A DNA stretch of 36,661 nt from an uncultured Akkermansia sp. (GCA_947588645.1 CANPYO010000012.1:1-36661); one strand, 5' to 3'; counted from the stretch's first letter, positions 1-7,859 are shown. Program-made: numbers and translations. Notes: generated by a model from the letters alone, not told the origin.

Positions 1-450
1 TCGGCGCTTGCTTCGGAGTCGCCTCACGACTCCTTACCCCTGCGGGGCAAAAGCTATCGCTTTTGGCTAATCGACCTCACGGCCGTCGGTCGCTTTCACC
101 CTTCGGGCAAAAGCTGTGCTTTTGTCTAACCGCCCTTACTGCTCGCTGACGCGAGCACCCTGAACGGGGCCGTCGGGCGTCTTGACTCAGCGCCGCCTCA
201 TCGGCGCTTCGCCCTTCGGGCAGAAGCTCTGCTTTTGTCCAATCCCCCTCCGAGCCCTCGGGGGCTTTGACTCGTAGGCACCCCATTGCCTATTGCTTCG
301 GAGTCGCCTCACGACTCCTTATCCCGTCGGGACAAAAGCTATCGCTTTTGGCTAATCGACCTTACAGCCGTCGGCCGCTTTCGCCTTCCCGCGCAGCGCG
401 CTCTAGCATTCAAATCGTACATCGTACTTCGTACCTCGTAAATGGTAAAT
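1..450. repeat. Modular intergenic repeat block (reverse orientation)
   Basis: No gene is supported here. The block is a chain of short GC-rich hairpin modules that recur elsewhere in the window, mostly in the opposite orientation to the 3.0-3.4 kb block. Examples are GGAGTCG/CGACTCC arms at 16-34 and 310-328, CAAAAGC/GCTTTTG arms near 109-126, a second form around 50-66 and 333-350, and GCCC-TTCG-GGC elements. It ends with heptamer-like TCGTACA/TCGTAAA units around 414-450, the complement of the TACGATT runs seen at other sites. Short open frames across it follow the repeats and resemble no protein family. Confidence 0.8.
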
Positions 451-465
451 GGTTCTCTTTTTTGC

Positions 466-493
466 TTGAGTAAAGAGACCAAAGGAGTATGAT
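466..493 (+). promoter_or_regulatory. Putative promoter of the XRE/cupin regulator operon
   Basis: TTGAGT (466-471), a 16-bp spacer and TATGAT (488-493) resemble a sigma-70 promoter. It would give a leader of about 70 nt before the ATG at 571. The leader holds GGGAGG and CCTCCC arms that could pair. This is unlike most other units in the window, where the ATG follows the -10 by only 7-10 nt. Read by eye only. Confidence 0.4.
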
Positions 494-570
494 TCCGGGA
501 GGGAGCTCTTGTCTGCACTGTTTCTCTGCCTCCCCTTGTCAACACCCCATTAAACGAGCATTGCACGAGT

Positions 571-1128
571 ATGGACGAACAACTCAAACAACTGGGCGAA
601 CGCTTGCGCGGTCTGCGTGATGCGCTCGGTGTCCCGATGAGCGAAGTGGCCGGAGTCATCGGCATGGATGAGCAAAAGTATGAACGCATCGAAAGAGGGG
701 AACTGGATATTACCATTTCCAACCTCATGAAGATTGCTCGCAAGTACGGTTTGTCGGTCGAGGAGCTCATGTTTGCTGAAACGCCGCATATGAAGTCCTA
801 CTTCGTGGTGCGCAAGGGGCAAGGCGTGTCCGTGGAACGCTCAAAGGCATACAATTATCGGAGTCTCGTGAGTGGATTTCGCGACCACAAGGCGGATGTA
901 TTTCTCGTGACCGTGGAACCCAAGCCCTCTGCTCGCATCATATACAAGAGCTCGCATGCCGGGCAGGAGTTCAACTACGTGCTCGAGGGGGAGATGGCGT
1001 TTTACATAGGCAGCAAATCAATTGTACTCGGTGAGGGCGACAGCATTTATTTTGACGCTTCTGTGCCCCACGGTATGCTCGCCATGGGCAATCAAGCAGC
1101 GAAAATTCTTACCTTTTGCGTCGAATAA
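571..1128 (+). CDS. XRE-family transcriptional regulator with C-terminal cupin sensor domain
   Basis: A 185-residue protein. Residues about 5-65 form an XRE-type helix-turn-helix (LGERLRGLRDALGVPMSEVA, then ...KYERIERGELDITISNLMKIARKYGLSVEEL). Residues about 105-180 form a cupin-2 barrel with SSHAGQEFNYVLEGEMAFYI and GEGDSIYFDASVPHGM. This HTH-plus-cupin layout is typical of regulators that bind a small molecule or metal in the cupin and often control an adjacent metabolic gene. The acyl-CoA synthetase begins 6 bp downstream, so the two are almost certainly co-transcribed, and the regulator may sense a substrate or product of that enzyme (inference). There is no clear Shine-Dalgarno; the ATG at 571 was chosen because the HTH begins right after it. 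Confidence 0.9.
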   Translation: MDEQLKQLGERLRGLRDALGVPMSEVAGVIGMDEQKYERIERGELDITISNLMKIARKYGLSVEELMFAETPHMKSYFVVRKGQGVSVERSKAYNYRSLVSGFRDHKADVFLVTVEPKPSARIIYKSSHAGQEFNYVLEGEMAFYIGSKSIVLGEGDSIYFDASVPHGMLAMGNQAAKILTFCVE

Positions 1129-1134
1129 TTCCTG

Positions 1135-2826
1135 ATGCTTTTTACCATGATCGAACGTTTCCTAAAACAAACGCATTTCGTGTCCATCGAGGATTATAAC
1201 CGGCACCTCGAGTTCATCATCCCGGAAAACTTTAACTTCGCCTACGACGTCATGGATGCCTGGGCTCGTGAGGCTCCGGACAAGCTGGCACTTCTCTGGA
1301 CGAATGACCAAGGGGAGGAAATCCGTACCACGTTCGGCGAGTTGAAAGAGCAGACTGACCGGGCTGCGAGCTACTTGATGTCGTTGGGTATCGAAAAAAG
1401 TGACCCGGTGATGCTCATTTTGAAGCGCCGCTACGAGTGGTGGATCGTGATGCTGGCTCTGCACAAAATCGGAGCCGTGGTGATACCTGCCACCCACATG
1501 CTCACCAAGCACGATATCGTTTACCGCAACACGCGAGCCTCGGTAAAAGCCATCATCTGCGTGGATGATCCTTATGTGGTGAGTCAGATCCGTGCTGCCG
1601 CCGCCGAAAGTCCCACCGTCCGGCATTATATCGCCGTCGCTGACCATGGTGATCCTGTTCCCGAGGGTTTTCGGGACTGGCAGACCGAGTGGCTCAAGGC
1701 TCCGCCCTTCCAAAAACCCGCGTTTGTCAACTCCAACGAGGATACGATGCTCATGTACTTCACCAGCGGTACAAGCGGTGAGCCCAATATGGTGGCTCAC
1801 GACTACCTGTACGCTCTGGGACATCTCACCACCGGTGCTTTTTGGCATAATCTGCACGAGCGATCCCTGCACCTCACCGTAGCTGATACCGGCTGGGGCA
1901 AGGCCGTGTGGGGCAAGTTCTACGGCCAGTGGTTTGCAGGTGCGGCGGTGTTTGTGTTCGACCACGAAAAGTTTAATGCCGATACCCTCTTGCGCCAGAT
2001 TGAAAAGTATAAGGTGACGAGCTTCTGCGCGCCTCCCACCATCTACCGTTTCATGATCCGCGAGGATTTGTCGAAGTATGACCTCTCCAGTCTCGAATAC
2101 TGCACCACGGCAGGCGAGGCCCTCAATCCCGCCGTCTTTGAAAAGTTTAAGGAAAAGACCGGTATCTCTATGATGGAGGGCTTCGGCCAGACGGAAACAA
2201 CCATGACGCTGGGTACTTTCCCATGGATGTCTCCCAAACCCGGTTCCATGGGCATCCCCAATGCGCAGTACGACATCGATTTGCTGCGACCGGACGGCAC
2301 GCGCTGTGAGGATGGGGAAAAAGGCGAAATTGTAGTGCGCGTGGGCGACCAAAAGCCCGTGGGTCTTTTCAAAGAATACTACCGCGATCCCGAGCTCACC
2401 CGCCGTGCCTGGCACGAGGGCATCTACCACACCGGCGACATGGCTTGGCGCGATGAGGATGGTTATTACTGGTTCGTGGGACGCATGGACGACATCATCA
2501 AGTCGAGCGGTTACCGAATAGGTCCCTTCGAGGTAGAAAGTGCGCTGATGACCCATCCTGCCGTGGTGGAATGCGCCATCACCGGCGTGCCGGATGAAAT
2601 ACGCGGCATGGTGGTGAAAGCTACGGTGGTGCTCGGAAAAGAGTGGAAAAGTAAGGCCGGTGATGAGCTCATCAAGGAGCTGCAACAGCATGTGAAACGC
2701 GAAACAGCCCCCTACAAGTACCCCCGCATCATCGAATTTGTCGATGAACTGCCCAAAACTATCAGCGGCAAAATCCGACGCGTAGAAATCCGCGAAAAAG
2801 ACAGTTGCAAAAACCAAAACTCCTAG
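1135..2826 (+). CDS. AMP-forming acyl-CoA synthetase (acetyl/medium-chain type)
   Basis: A 563-residue member of the ANL superfamily. It activates a carboxylic acid to an acyl-adenylate and then to acyl-CoA in the cytosol. The P-loop-like A3 motif is YFTSGTSGEPNMVAHD (near residue 205). Next come the aromatic/TAGE adenine-binding region (CTTAGEALNP), the A5 motif GFGQTETT, the A7 region YHTGDMAWRDEDGYYWFVGR, the hinge DDIIKSSGYRIGPFEVE and the C-terminal catalytic lysine region PKTISGKIRR. Length and motifs fit the acetyl-CoA synthetase/medium-chain acyl-CoA ligase branch; the exact acid cannot be told. It lies 6 bp after the XRE/cupin gene. A second in-frame ATG at 1147 is an equally possible start, and neither has a good ribosome binding site. 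Confidence 0.92.
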   Translation: MLFTMIERFLKQTHFVSIEDYNRHLEFIIPENFNFAYDVMDAWAREAPDKLALLWTNDQGEEIRTTFGELKEQTDRAASYLMSLGIEKSDPVMLILKRRYEWWIVMLALHKIGAVVIPATHMLTKHDIVYRNTRASVKAIICVDDPYVVSQIRAAAAESPTVRHYIAVADHGDPVPEGFRDWQTEWLKAPPFQKPAFVNSNEDTMLMYFTSGTSGEPNMVAHDYLYALGHLTTGAFWHNLHERSLHLTVADTGWGKAVWGKFYGQWFAGAAVFVFDHEKFNADTLLRQIEKYKVTSFCAPPTIYRFMIREDLSKYDLSSLEYCTTAGEALNPAVFEKFKEKTGISMMEGFGQTETTMTLGTFPWMSPKPGSMGIPNAQYDIDLLRPDGTRCEDGEKGEIVVRVGDQKPVGLFKEYYRDPELTRRAWHEGIYHTGDMAWRDEDGYYWFVGRMDDIIKSSGYRIGPFEVESALMTHPAVVECAITGVPDEIRGMVVKATVVLGKEWKSKAGDELIKELQQHVKRETAPYKYPRIIEFVDELPKTISGKIRRVEIREKDSCKNQNS

Positions 2827-2854
2827 TACGGAACAATTTCACCGCACAGCCGCC

Positions 2855-3441
2855 CTACCCATTTACGATTTACGATTTACGATTTGCAAAATTCGGCGAG
2901 CGAAGCTCGCGGGGAGCGAGGCAGATGCGACGCGGAATTTGAAAGCCGTGCGCGGGCATGGTTAGAAAGCGGCGGTGGCAGGCGGAGCCTGCCCATGTAC
3001 GAGGTACGATGGACGATTTGAATGCTAGCGCGCGCTGCGCGGGAAGGCGAAAGCGGCCGACGGCTGGAGGGCCGATTAGCCAGCCCGCAGAGCTGCCCCG
3101 CAGGGGCTCACTGGCAGGGTGGTGCCAGTGAGTCAAAGCCCCCGAGGGCTCGGAGGGGGATTGGACAAAAGCACAGCTTTTGCCCGAAGGGCGAGTAGGC
3201 AATGGGGTGCCCACGAGTCAAGACGCCCGACGGCCCCGTTTAGGGTGCTCGCGTCAGCGGGCAGTGAGGGCGGTTGGACAGCGCAAAGGCGCTGCCCCGC
3301 AAGGGCTCACTGGCAGGGTGGTGCCAGTGAGTCAAGGTACGATTTGGAAAGTGAGCGCGCGCTGCGCGGATTTTTTCGGATCATGAACGCATGAGGAATG
3401 GGGTGAATGAGCCCGGAGGAAATTTTATCGGGACACGTGTG
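2855..3441. repeat. Modular intergenic repeat block between acs-like gene and rlmH
   Basis: A roughly 590-bp block without a supported gene. In order it holds TACGATT heptamers (about 2863-2885), an AATTCGGCGAGCGAAGCTCG module, a GAAAGCCGTGCGCGGGC module, a GCAGGCGGAGCCTGC hairpin, the AATGCTAGCGCGCGCTGCGC module, two copies of a 22-bp near-palindrome with CACTGGCA/TGCCAGTG arms (3109-3130, 3308-3329), further CAAAAGC hairpins, and the roughly 100-bp terminator-like module (3340-3441). The open frames inside it are repeat-derived. Confidence 0.85.
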
Positions 3442-3463
3442 ACTTCAGCGAGCCCAACGCGTT

Positions 3464-3904
3464 TTAATCTCTATGATAAGGAGATCCGGCAAGCAGCGTA
3501 TGGATGCGATACACTTGCTCCAGGAGAGCTACTAGCGCCAGCTCATGCTGCATGGTGTGGCGTCCTAAGGAAAGAGTCATATCGCACTTGGCACGCAGTT
3601 TCTCTGTATGCCCATCTGCCGGACCGATGAGAAAAGCCACGCGTTTCACCGCTCTCATCTGCCACTCGCGCCATTTTGCCTCCAGTTGGCGCGTACTCAT
3701 ATTTTGCCCACGTTCGTCCATTGCCACCCGCAAGCAACCTTCGCTGGCACGCAGCATCGCCTCCGCCACTTCGTCCGCACTCCCTTCCCTCAAATAGCGC
3801 ACTTCCACTTTCCCCAACGGACGCAGTCGTTCCTCATAAAATGCCACGCCCGTCCTTGCATAGGCGAGCGTCGGTTTATTGACGGCTAAAATCAGCGTCT
3901 GCAT
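3464..3904 (-). CDS. rlmH: 23S rRNA pseudouridine-1915 N3-methyltransferase RlmH
   Basis: A 146-residue SPOUT-class methyltransferase, close to the usual 155 or so. It methylates pseudouridine 1915 in helix 69 of 23S rRNA using S-adenosylmethionine. Visible hallmarks are AFLIGPADGH (SAM-binding knot), a C-terminal segment LSLGRHTMQHELALVALLEQ and the terminal PYHRD. The start is set at MQTLILAVNK. A longer frame to 4015 would add 37 residues with no RlmH homology, encoded by the SRP RNA gene, so it is rejected. The ATG lies 3 nt after the U-tract of the ffs gene, and no other promoter is evident, so expression may depend on read-through of the SRP RNA terminator (inference). The gene's 3' end abuts a repeat module. 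Confidence 0.93.
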   Translation of the reverse strand: MQTLILAVNKPTLAYARTGVAFYEERLRPLGKVEVRYLREGSADEVAEAMLRASEGCLRVAMDERGQNMSTRQLEAKWREWQMRAVKRVAFLIGPADGHTEKLRAKCDMTLSLGRHTMQHELALVALLEQVYRIHTLLAGSPYHRD

Positions 3905-3907
3905 AGC

Positions 3908-4009
3908 AAAAAACCGTCGAAGCTGACCCGACAAACACAGAACGAATACCGTTGCTACCTTTCGATCCTGGCGGGGTTTTCCGGCTGCGCCTCCGGGGGC
4001 TCCGACGGC
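3908..4009 (-). ncRNA. ffs: Small bacterial signal recognition particle RNA (4.5S-type)
   Basis: About 102 nt read from 4009 down to 3908. The diagnostic SRP domain IV is at 3971-3949: CCAGG, an ATC[GAAA]GGT capped stem, then AGCAACGG. This matches the conserved CAGG / GNRA tetraloop / AGCA internal loops that bind Ffh. The ends close by an 11-bp stem (GCCGTCGGAGC with GCTTCGACGGT, allowing G-U pairs), followed by six T, which also serves as an intrinsic terminator. An inner CCCGG/TCGGG stem continues the rod. A near-consensus promoter lies immediately upstream. The RNA should act with Ffh and FtsY in co-translational membrane targeting. The exact 5' end is inferred from promoter spacing and the stem. 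Confidence 0.88.
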
Positions 4010-4015
4010 ACGCAC

Positions 4016-4044
4016 ATTATACCTGAACGGCGACTGCGCGTCAA
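4016..4044 (-). promoter_or_regulatory. Strong sigma-70-type promoter of the SRP RNA gene
   Basis: On the minus strand, TTGACG (4044-4039), a 17-bp spacer and a perfect TATAAT (4021-4016). The predicted start at about 4009 coincides with the first base of the SRP RNA terminal stem. It is the closest match to consensus in the window, as expected for a stable-RNA gene. Confidence 0.82.
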
Positions 4045-4056
4045 GAACGGAGAAAA

Positions 4057-4230
4057 ACCAGATTTACGATTTAATTCATTTACAATTTAACTCATTTACG
4101 AGGTACAAGGTACGATTTGAATGCTAGCGCGCGTTGGGCGGCGGCAAGTGGTGTGTCTCGCATTCCACACGCGAAGCAATGGGTTGAATGGGCTCGGGGA
4201 AGATTTTATTGGGACACGTGTGGAGAAAAA
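4057..4230. repeat. Repeat block invading the 3' end of the MATE gene
   Basis: Heptamer-like units (ATTTACGATTTAATTCATTT, about 4060-4120), then the AATGCTAGCGCGCG module, then a diverged copy of the terminator-like module tail (about 4160-4223; compare GGTTGAATGGGCTCGG and TTTTATTGGGACACGTGTG with 3395-3441). The MATE stop codon TAG (4126-4124) lies in the CTAGCGCGC module, so the last 30 or so codons of that gene are repeat-derived. Confidence 0.8.
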
Positions 4231-5596
4231 CTTTACGCGCGGTTGCGCGAAAACGCAGGGTAAAGATAATGGCGATGGTCGTGAGAGGGATGATGAAGCT
4301 CCACCATGCTCCCTCGGGACCCATGGCGGGCAGCAGCCAATCGGTGCGGATGAGGATGACGGAGAGCGGAAATCCTAGCACCCAGTAGCAGCCTATGTTG
4401 GCCCAGGTGATGACTGCGGTGTCATGGCAGGCGCGCAGCAACCCCGCCATGAGAGCTTGCGTACCATCGGAAAATTGGTACACAGCGCACAGCGTCACCA
4501 GTGTGGCGGCTGTGGCGATGACGGTGGGATCATCCGTGTAGAGCGAAATGATGTTGTGCCGCCAGTAGATGACCGCGGTCATGAGGAAAACTGTCGCCAC
4601 GTACATGAAACGCATGGCCGCACGAACCAGCGCACGGAATCTCCGCTCACTTCTCGCTCCCACGAGATAAGCGCCGCGAATGGATACAGCTATGCTCAGG
4701 CTCAACGGGAACATGAAAAGCACGCCGGAAATGTTGATGGCTATCTGCTGTGCACTCACCATCAACTCGCCCAATGGCGCTATCACCAGCGTAATCACGC
4801 AAAAATAGCTCATCTCGCACAGAGAAGCCACCCCAAGCGGCAAACCTAGACGCGCAATGCGACGCATCACCCCAATTCTCCCGAAGCGACGAAACCCCAG
4901 CATTTGCAAGGCCGCCCGCCGATGCCTGCGCGAAACTATTTGCATGCCCAGCAGCACTGCGCACATCAGCCAATGCACGATCGTCGTGGCAAGCCCACAC
5001 CCTGCGCCTCCCAATGCCGGGAACCCCCACCAACCCAGCACGCATGCGTAGTTGAGCGGTATATTCAGCACCAACCCCAGCAGACACACCACCATCGCCG
5101 GTCGCGTTTGTGCATAGCCTTCCCAGCACCCCTGAACGACGCGCATGAGCAGGGAGGCGGGTACCGCTCCGATCAGAAAATACACGTAGAGCGCGGCATC
5201 TTGCGCCAGTTGCGGGGAGTTGGTGATGCATGGAAACACGTAACTGCCCAGGTAGAGCAACACGATTTCGACCAGCATGAGCGCCAGACTCAGCAATTTG
5301 GCGCTGTTCAGCAGCAGGCCCGCCCGTCTCTCATGCCCGGCGCCCAAGAGCCGCGCCAGCATGGGGCTGATGATGTTCAAAACAGCCCCCACCGACACCA
5401 TGATGGGCACAGTCACCGAGGTGCCCAACGCGACCGCGGCTAAGTCTTTTGTGCCCGCACTTCCCGCCACCATCGTGTCAATGACCCCCATTCCCACACT
5501 CATCAGATTCGCTAGGTACAGCGGACCCATGAGGACGAGAATGCGCTTCAATTCCCTCCCCTCAAGTTTCTTGATCCTGTCGCTCAAGGAAGGCAT
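4124..5596 (-). CDS. MATE-family multidrug/toxin efflux transporter
   Basis: A 490-residue inner-membrane protein with the MATE fold: about 12 hydrophobic helices in two related halves. The N-terminal half starts RILVLMGPLYLANLMSVGMG and VIDTMVAGSAGTKDLAAVAL. It should export cationic or other toxic compounds against Na+ or H+. The ATG at 5596 overlaps the end of ribonuclease D by 13 bp, so it is translated from the rnd mRNA. After the last helix (FIIPLTTIAIIFTLRF) about 35 basic and polar residues run through a repeat module to a TAG at 4126-4124. This tail is probably an acquired extension rather than part of the family. The substrate cannot be predicted. Confidence 0.9.
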   Translation of the reverse strand: MPSLSDRIKKLEGRELKRILVLMGPLYLANLMSVGMGVIDTMVAGSAGTKDLAAVALGTSVTVPIMVSVGAVLNIISPMLARLLGAGHERRAGLLLNSAKLLSLALMLVEIVLLYLGSYVFPCITNSPQLAQDAALYVYFLIGAVPASLLMRVVQGCWEGYAQTRPAMVVCLLGLVLNIPLNYACVLGWWGFPALGGAGCGLATTIVHWLMCAVLLGMQIVSRRHRRAALQMLGFRRFGRIGVMRRIARLGLPLGVASLCEMSYFCVITLVIAPLGELMVSAQQIAINISGVLFMFPLSLSIAVSIRGAYLVGARSERRFRALVRAAMRFMYVATVFLMTAVIYWRHNIISLYTDDPTVIATAATLVTLCAVYQFSDGTQALMAGLLRACHDTAVITWANIGCYWVLGFPLSVILIRTDWLLPAMGPEGAWWSFIIPLTTIAIIFTLRFRATARKVFLHTCPNKIFPEPIQPIASRVECETHHLPPPNAR

Positions 5597-6681
5597 GAGA
5601 GGGAAATGGCGCGTTGCGCGGCTGTGCTGTCGGTGAGCAGCTCCCTCTGCCAGTGCATCAGGCCTTCCAGACCCTTTTCTTCATGGGTCGCTATGGCCTC
5701 TATCTGCGCGCGGGAGGCAATGAGGGCGGCATTCAGGTGAAGTTCGCTTGCCAAGGCATCGCGGCGTGCGAGCCAACTCTCCACGTTTTTTTCGAAATGC
5801 TGAGGGGTTTGCGGCGACCTGGTGCGGCGGGGTAGCAGCGGGTATTCCTCCTCATCGAGTAGCTGAAAATTCCGTACAACACGACGGTATCGGGCTATAC
5901 GTCCAGCATTGCCATGGGGAGGAGGAATGATGCGGAAATCTTGCAGCCGCGCACTCCGTTCCAACAGTTCCTGGTTGGAGCACACCATGAAAACGGGGCG
6001 ATCAATGCGTGCGGCTTCAGCTTCCCGCCAGCGCCAGAGAGCCCTCAGCGCTGCCAGTCCGCGTCGGTTCAAGCGCCCGCAGCCACGGATACGCCATGCC
6101 TCTTGCTCCGCGCTGTGACGCGCGCTCCCTTTCTGCAGACTTACCTTGCAACTTTCCAAGAACCATTCATATCGTCCCAGCTTTTGGAGTTGCGTCACCA
6201 TGCGGTCCGCCATGTCCAGCATATAAGCCACATCTCCCTGAGCATAGGCCTGCATCGCTTGGGGTATGGGACGTATGCTCCAGTTGGCCTTCTGATTTTT
6301 CTTGCTCAGCTTGATGCCGTAAAAATATTCCACGAGCGCCGCGAGTCCGAATTGCTCATGCCCCAGCAATCGTGCAGCGATCTGGGTGTCCCATATCATG
6401 GTCGGCAAGATGCCGAACGCCCGCTTCAGCAAACACATGTCGTAGTCTGCTCCGTGCATCCATACCTCGGCCCCCTTCATCCAGTTGTAAAAGGGACTCA
6501 TGTCCTTAATGGCCAACGGATCGATGATTTCTATCCCCTGAGCATCGGCGTACTGTATCAAGCACAGTTCCTCACGATAGTGGTACAAGCTATCCGCTTC
6601 CAAATCCAACACCGTGCGCCCTTGTGGCTGATTCTCAGCCCGATCAGCCCAGCGCCGCAAGTTGGTAACATCCGAAATCAT
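5584..6681 (-). CDS. rnd: Ribonuclease D (DEDDy 3'-5' exoribonuclease with HRDC domain)
   Basis: A 365-residue protein, matching the usual length of about 375. The exonuclease domain occupies residues about 1-190: exo I with D and E in TVLDLEADSLYHYREELCLI, exo II in WMHGADYDMCLLKR, and exo III with Tyr and Asp in YAQGDVAYMLD. An HRDC-like region follows at about 200-280 (GLAALRALWRWREAEAARID). RNase D trims tRNA and other stable-RNA 3' ends in the cytosol. The start at 6681 (MISDVTNLRR) is preferred over the ATG at 6720 because a promoter-like pair lies between them, with the -10 ending 10 nt before this ATG. First gene of an operon with the MATE transporter. Confidence 0.9.
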   Translation of the reverse strand: MISDVTNLRRWADRAENQPQGRTVLDLEADSLYHYREELCLIQYADAQGIEIIDPLAIKDMSPFYNWMKGAEVWMHGADYDMCLLKRAFGILPTMIWDTQIAARLLGHEQFGLAALVEYFYGIKLSKKNQKANWSIRPIPQAMQAYAQGDVAYMLDMADRMVTQLQKLGRYEWFLESCKVSLQKGSARHSAEQEAWRIRGCGRLNRRGLAALRALWRWREAEAARIDRPVFMVCSNQELLERSARLQDFRIIPPPHGNAGRIARYRRVVRNFQLLDEEEYPLLPRRTRSPQTPQHFEKNVESWLARRDALASELHLNAALIASRAQIEAIATHEEKGLEGLMHWQRELLTDSTAAQRAISLSCLP

Positions 6682-6691
6682 CTGCGCGCAG

Positions 6692-6720
6692 ATGCTACCA
6701 TAAGGCCCTCCTTTTTGCAA
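6692..6720 (-). promoter_or_regulatory. Putative promoter of rnd, predicting a leaderless mRNA
   Basis: Minus strand: TTGCAA (6720-6715), 17-bp spacer, TAGCAT (6697-6692), then 10 nt (CTGCGCGCAG) to the ATG at 6681. The start codon falls at or within 3-4 nt of the expected transcription start. Confidence 0.6.
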
Positions 6721-6741
6721 GCCCGAGCAACCGCCGGGCAG

Positions 6742-7062
6742 GGCAAACGCATTAGAAAATGCGGTTGCCTATGTACGATTTACGATGTACGATGACTCAC
6801 TGGCACCACCCTGCCAGTGAGCCCTTCGGGCAAAAGCTGCGCTTTTGTCCAAACTGCCTTACGCCGTCGGCAGTTTTGTACGATTTATTAATAATGTGCG
6901 CGTTGCGCAGATTTTTTTCGAATCATTAATGTGTGCTGAGATCCCTTTAGAGCCATCATGATGATGACCACTGGTTGTCACGATTTTTGATATGTATAGA
7001 CGTTGATATCAGCCCATAAGAGCATTTTCTCTGTCGATTAACTTCTCTCAAATGCGTTTGCC
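6742..7062. repeat. TIR-bounded modular element 1 (321 bp)
   Basis: Opens with a hairpin (6742-6769; arms GGCAAACGCATT and AATGCGGTTGCC), followed by TATGTACGATTTACGATG heptamers, the CACTGGCA/TGCCAGTG near-palindrome (6798-6819), a short GC-rich hairpin stretch and the complete 179-bp module (6884-7062). It closes with AAATGCGTTTGCC, the inverted complement of its opening sequence. No coding sequence is supported. It resembles a non-autonomous MITE-like element; mobility is not shown. Confidence 0.7.
6884..7062 (+). repeat. 179-bp dispersed repeat module, copy 1
   Basis: Aligns without net gaps over 179 bp with 17374-17552. It begins TTTATTAATAATGTGCGCG, has a TGCGC-GTT-GCGCA hairpin followed by GATTTTTTT (terminator-like), then CCTTTAGAGCCATCAT and GTTGATATCAG motifs, and ends TCTCTCAAATGCGTTTGCC. 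A third copy with an internal deletion lies at 22211-22310. No open frame is conserved between copies. Confidence 0.8.
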
Positions 7063-7073
7063 CTGAACCGCGG

Positions 7074-7690
7074 GGCATACGCGTGCGGTTGCCTATGTAC
7101 GATGTACGATGGACGAGGTACGATTTAATTCATTTACGATTTACGATCTACGATTTACGATTTGGAAAGTTCGGCGAGCGGAGCTCGTGAGCTGCAAAGC
7201 GAATGCGACGCGGAATTGGAAAGCCGTGCGCGGGCGTGGTTCGAAAGCGGCGGTGGCAGGCGGAGCCTGCCCATGTACGAGGTACGATGGACGATGGACG
7301 ATTTGAATGCTAGCGCGCGCTGCGCGGGAAGGCGAAAGCGGCCGACGGCTGGAAGGCCGATTAGCCAGCCCGCAGGGGCGAAAGCGACCGACGGCCGTAA
7401 GGTCGATTAGCCAAAAGCGATAGCTTTTGTCCCAACGGGATGAGGAGTCGTGAGGCGACTCCGAAGCAAAGCTCGTAAGGCGAGCTTGAGGCAAGCTTTA
7501 GAAGCGACGCGGAATTTGAAAGCCGTGCGCGGGCGTGGTTCGAAAGGGGCGGGGCGGAGGCAGACGGAGCCTGCCCATGTACGATGTACGATGGACGAGG
7601 TACGATTTGATTCATTTACGATTTGCAAAGTTCGGCGAGCGAAGCTCGCGAAGCTGCAAAGCAAATGCGGAACGGATTTATGCGGTTGCC
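7074..7690. repeat. TIR-bounded modular element 2 (617 bp)
   Basis: Starts with GGCATACGCGTGCGGTTGCC (7074-7093), then TACGATG/TACGATT heptamers, the TTCGGCGAGCGGAGCTCG module, the GCCGTGCGCGGGCGTGG module (twice: about 7220 and 7523), GGCAGGCGGAGCCTGCC hairpins, the AATGCTAGCGCGCGCTGCGC module and CAAAAGC hairpins. It ends with TTATGCGGTTGCC at 7690. It is separated from element 1 by about 11 bp. Open frames here run through repeats and are not genes. Confidence 0.7.
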
Positions 7691-7757
7691 TCAAGCTGGG
7701 GCGACGAATCGCCCATCTCTCCCATAGCTCTATCAAACAAGCTGAGCTCCAACCTCA

Positions 7758-7839
7758 TACGCACGAGAGGACTCGAACCTCCACGAGCTAGCTCACCGGA
7801 CCCTAAAACCGGCGCGTCTACCAATTCCGCCACGTGCGC
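7758..7839 (-). tRNA. tRNA-Leu (anticodon UAG)
   Basis: The minus strand folds as a class II tRNA. The acceptor GCGCACG (7839-7833) pairs with CGTGCGT, the discriminator is A, and CCA is not encoded. The D-arm contains GGCGGAATTGGTAGACGCG. The anticodon loop TTTAGGG gives UAG, with a CCGG/CCGG stem. The long variable arm has a GAGC/GCTC stem, and the T-loop is TTCGAGT. The UAG anticodon reads CUA (and CUN) leucine codons. The gene sits alone between two repeat blocks. Confidence 0.93.
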
Positions 7840-7859
7840 GTGTTGCCCAACACGGTTGC

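Noticed and set aside
1..450. Phage or plasmid remnant at the window start
   Set aside because: The segment is made of the same hairpin modules seen in the other gaps; no integrase, att-like site or phage gene is present.
1162..2817. 551-codon open frame antisense to the acyl-CoA synthetase
   Set aside because: It is a mirror of a clear ANL enzyme with all motifs on the plus strand. The antisense product is His-rich and low in recognisable motifs, as expected from a codon-bias shadow.
3109..3130. Sigma-54 (-24/-12) promoter in the CACTGGCA near-palindrome
   Set aside because: TGGCAC is present, but the following GC lies one base too close, and the copies are symmetric repeats not placed before genes in a consistent way.
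3904..4015. Longer rlmH start (GTG at 4015) adding 37 residues
   Set aside because: The extension overlaps the SRP RNA gene and its promoter spacing, and has no similarity to RlmH, which begins at MQTLILAVNK.
7096..7160. CRISPR-like array in the TACGATT repeat runs
   Set aside because: Units are 7 bp, contiguous and degenerate, with no unique spacers of 30 or so bases and no cas genes nearby.
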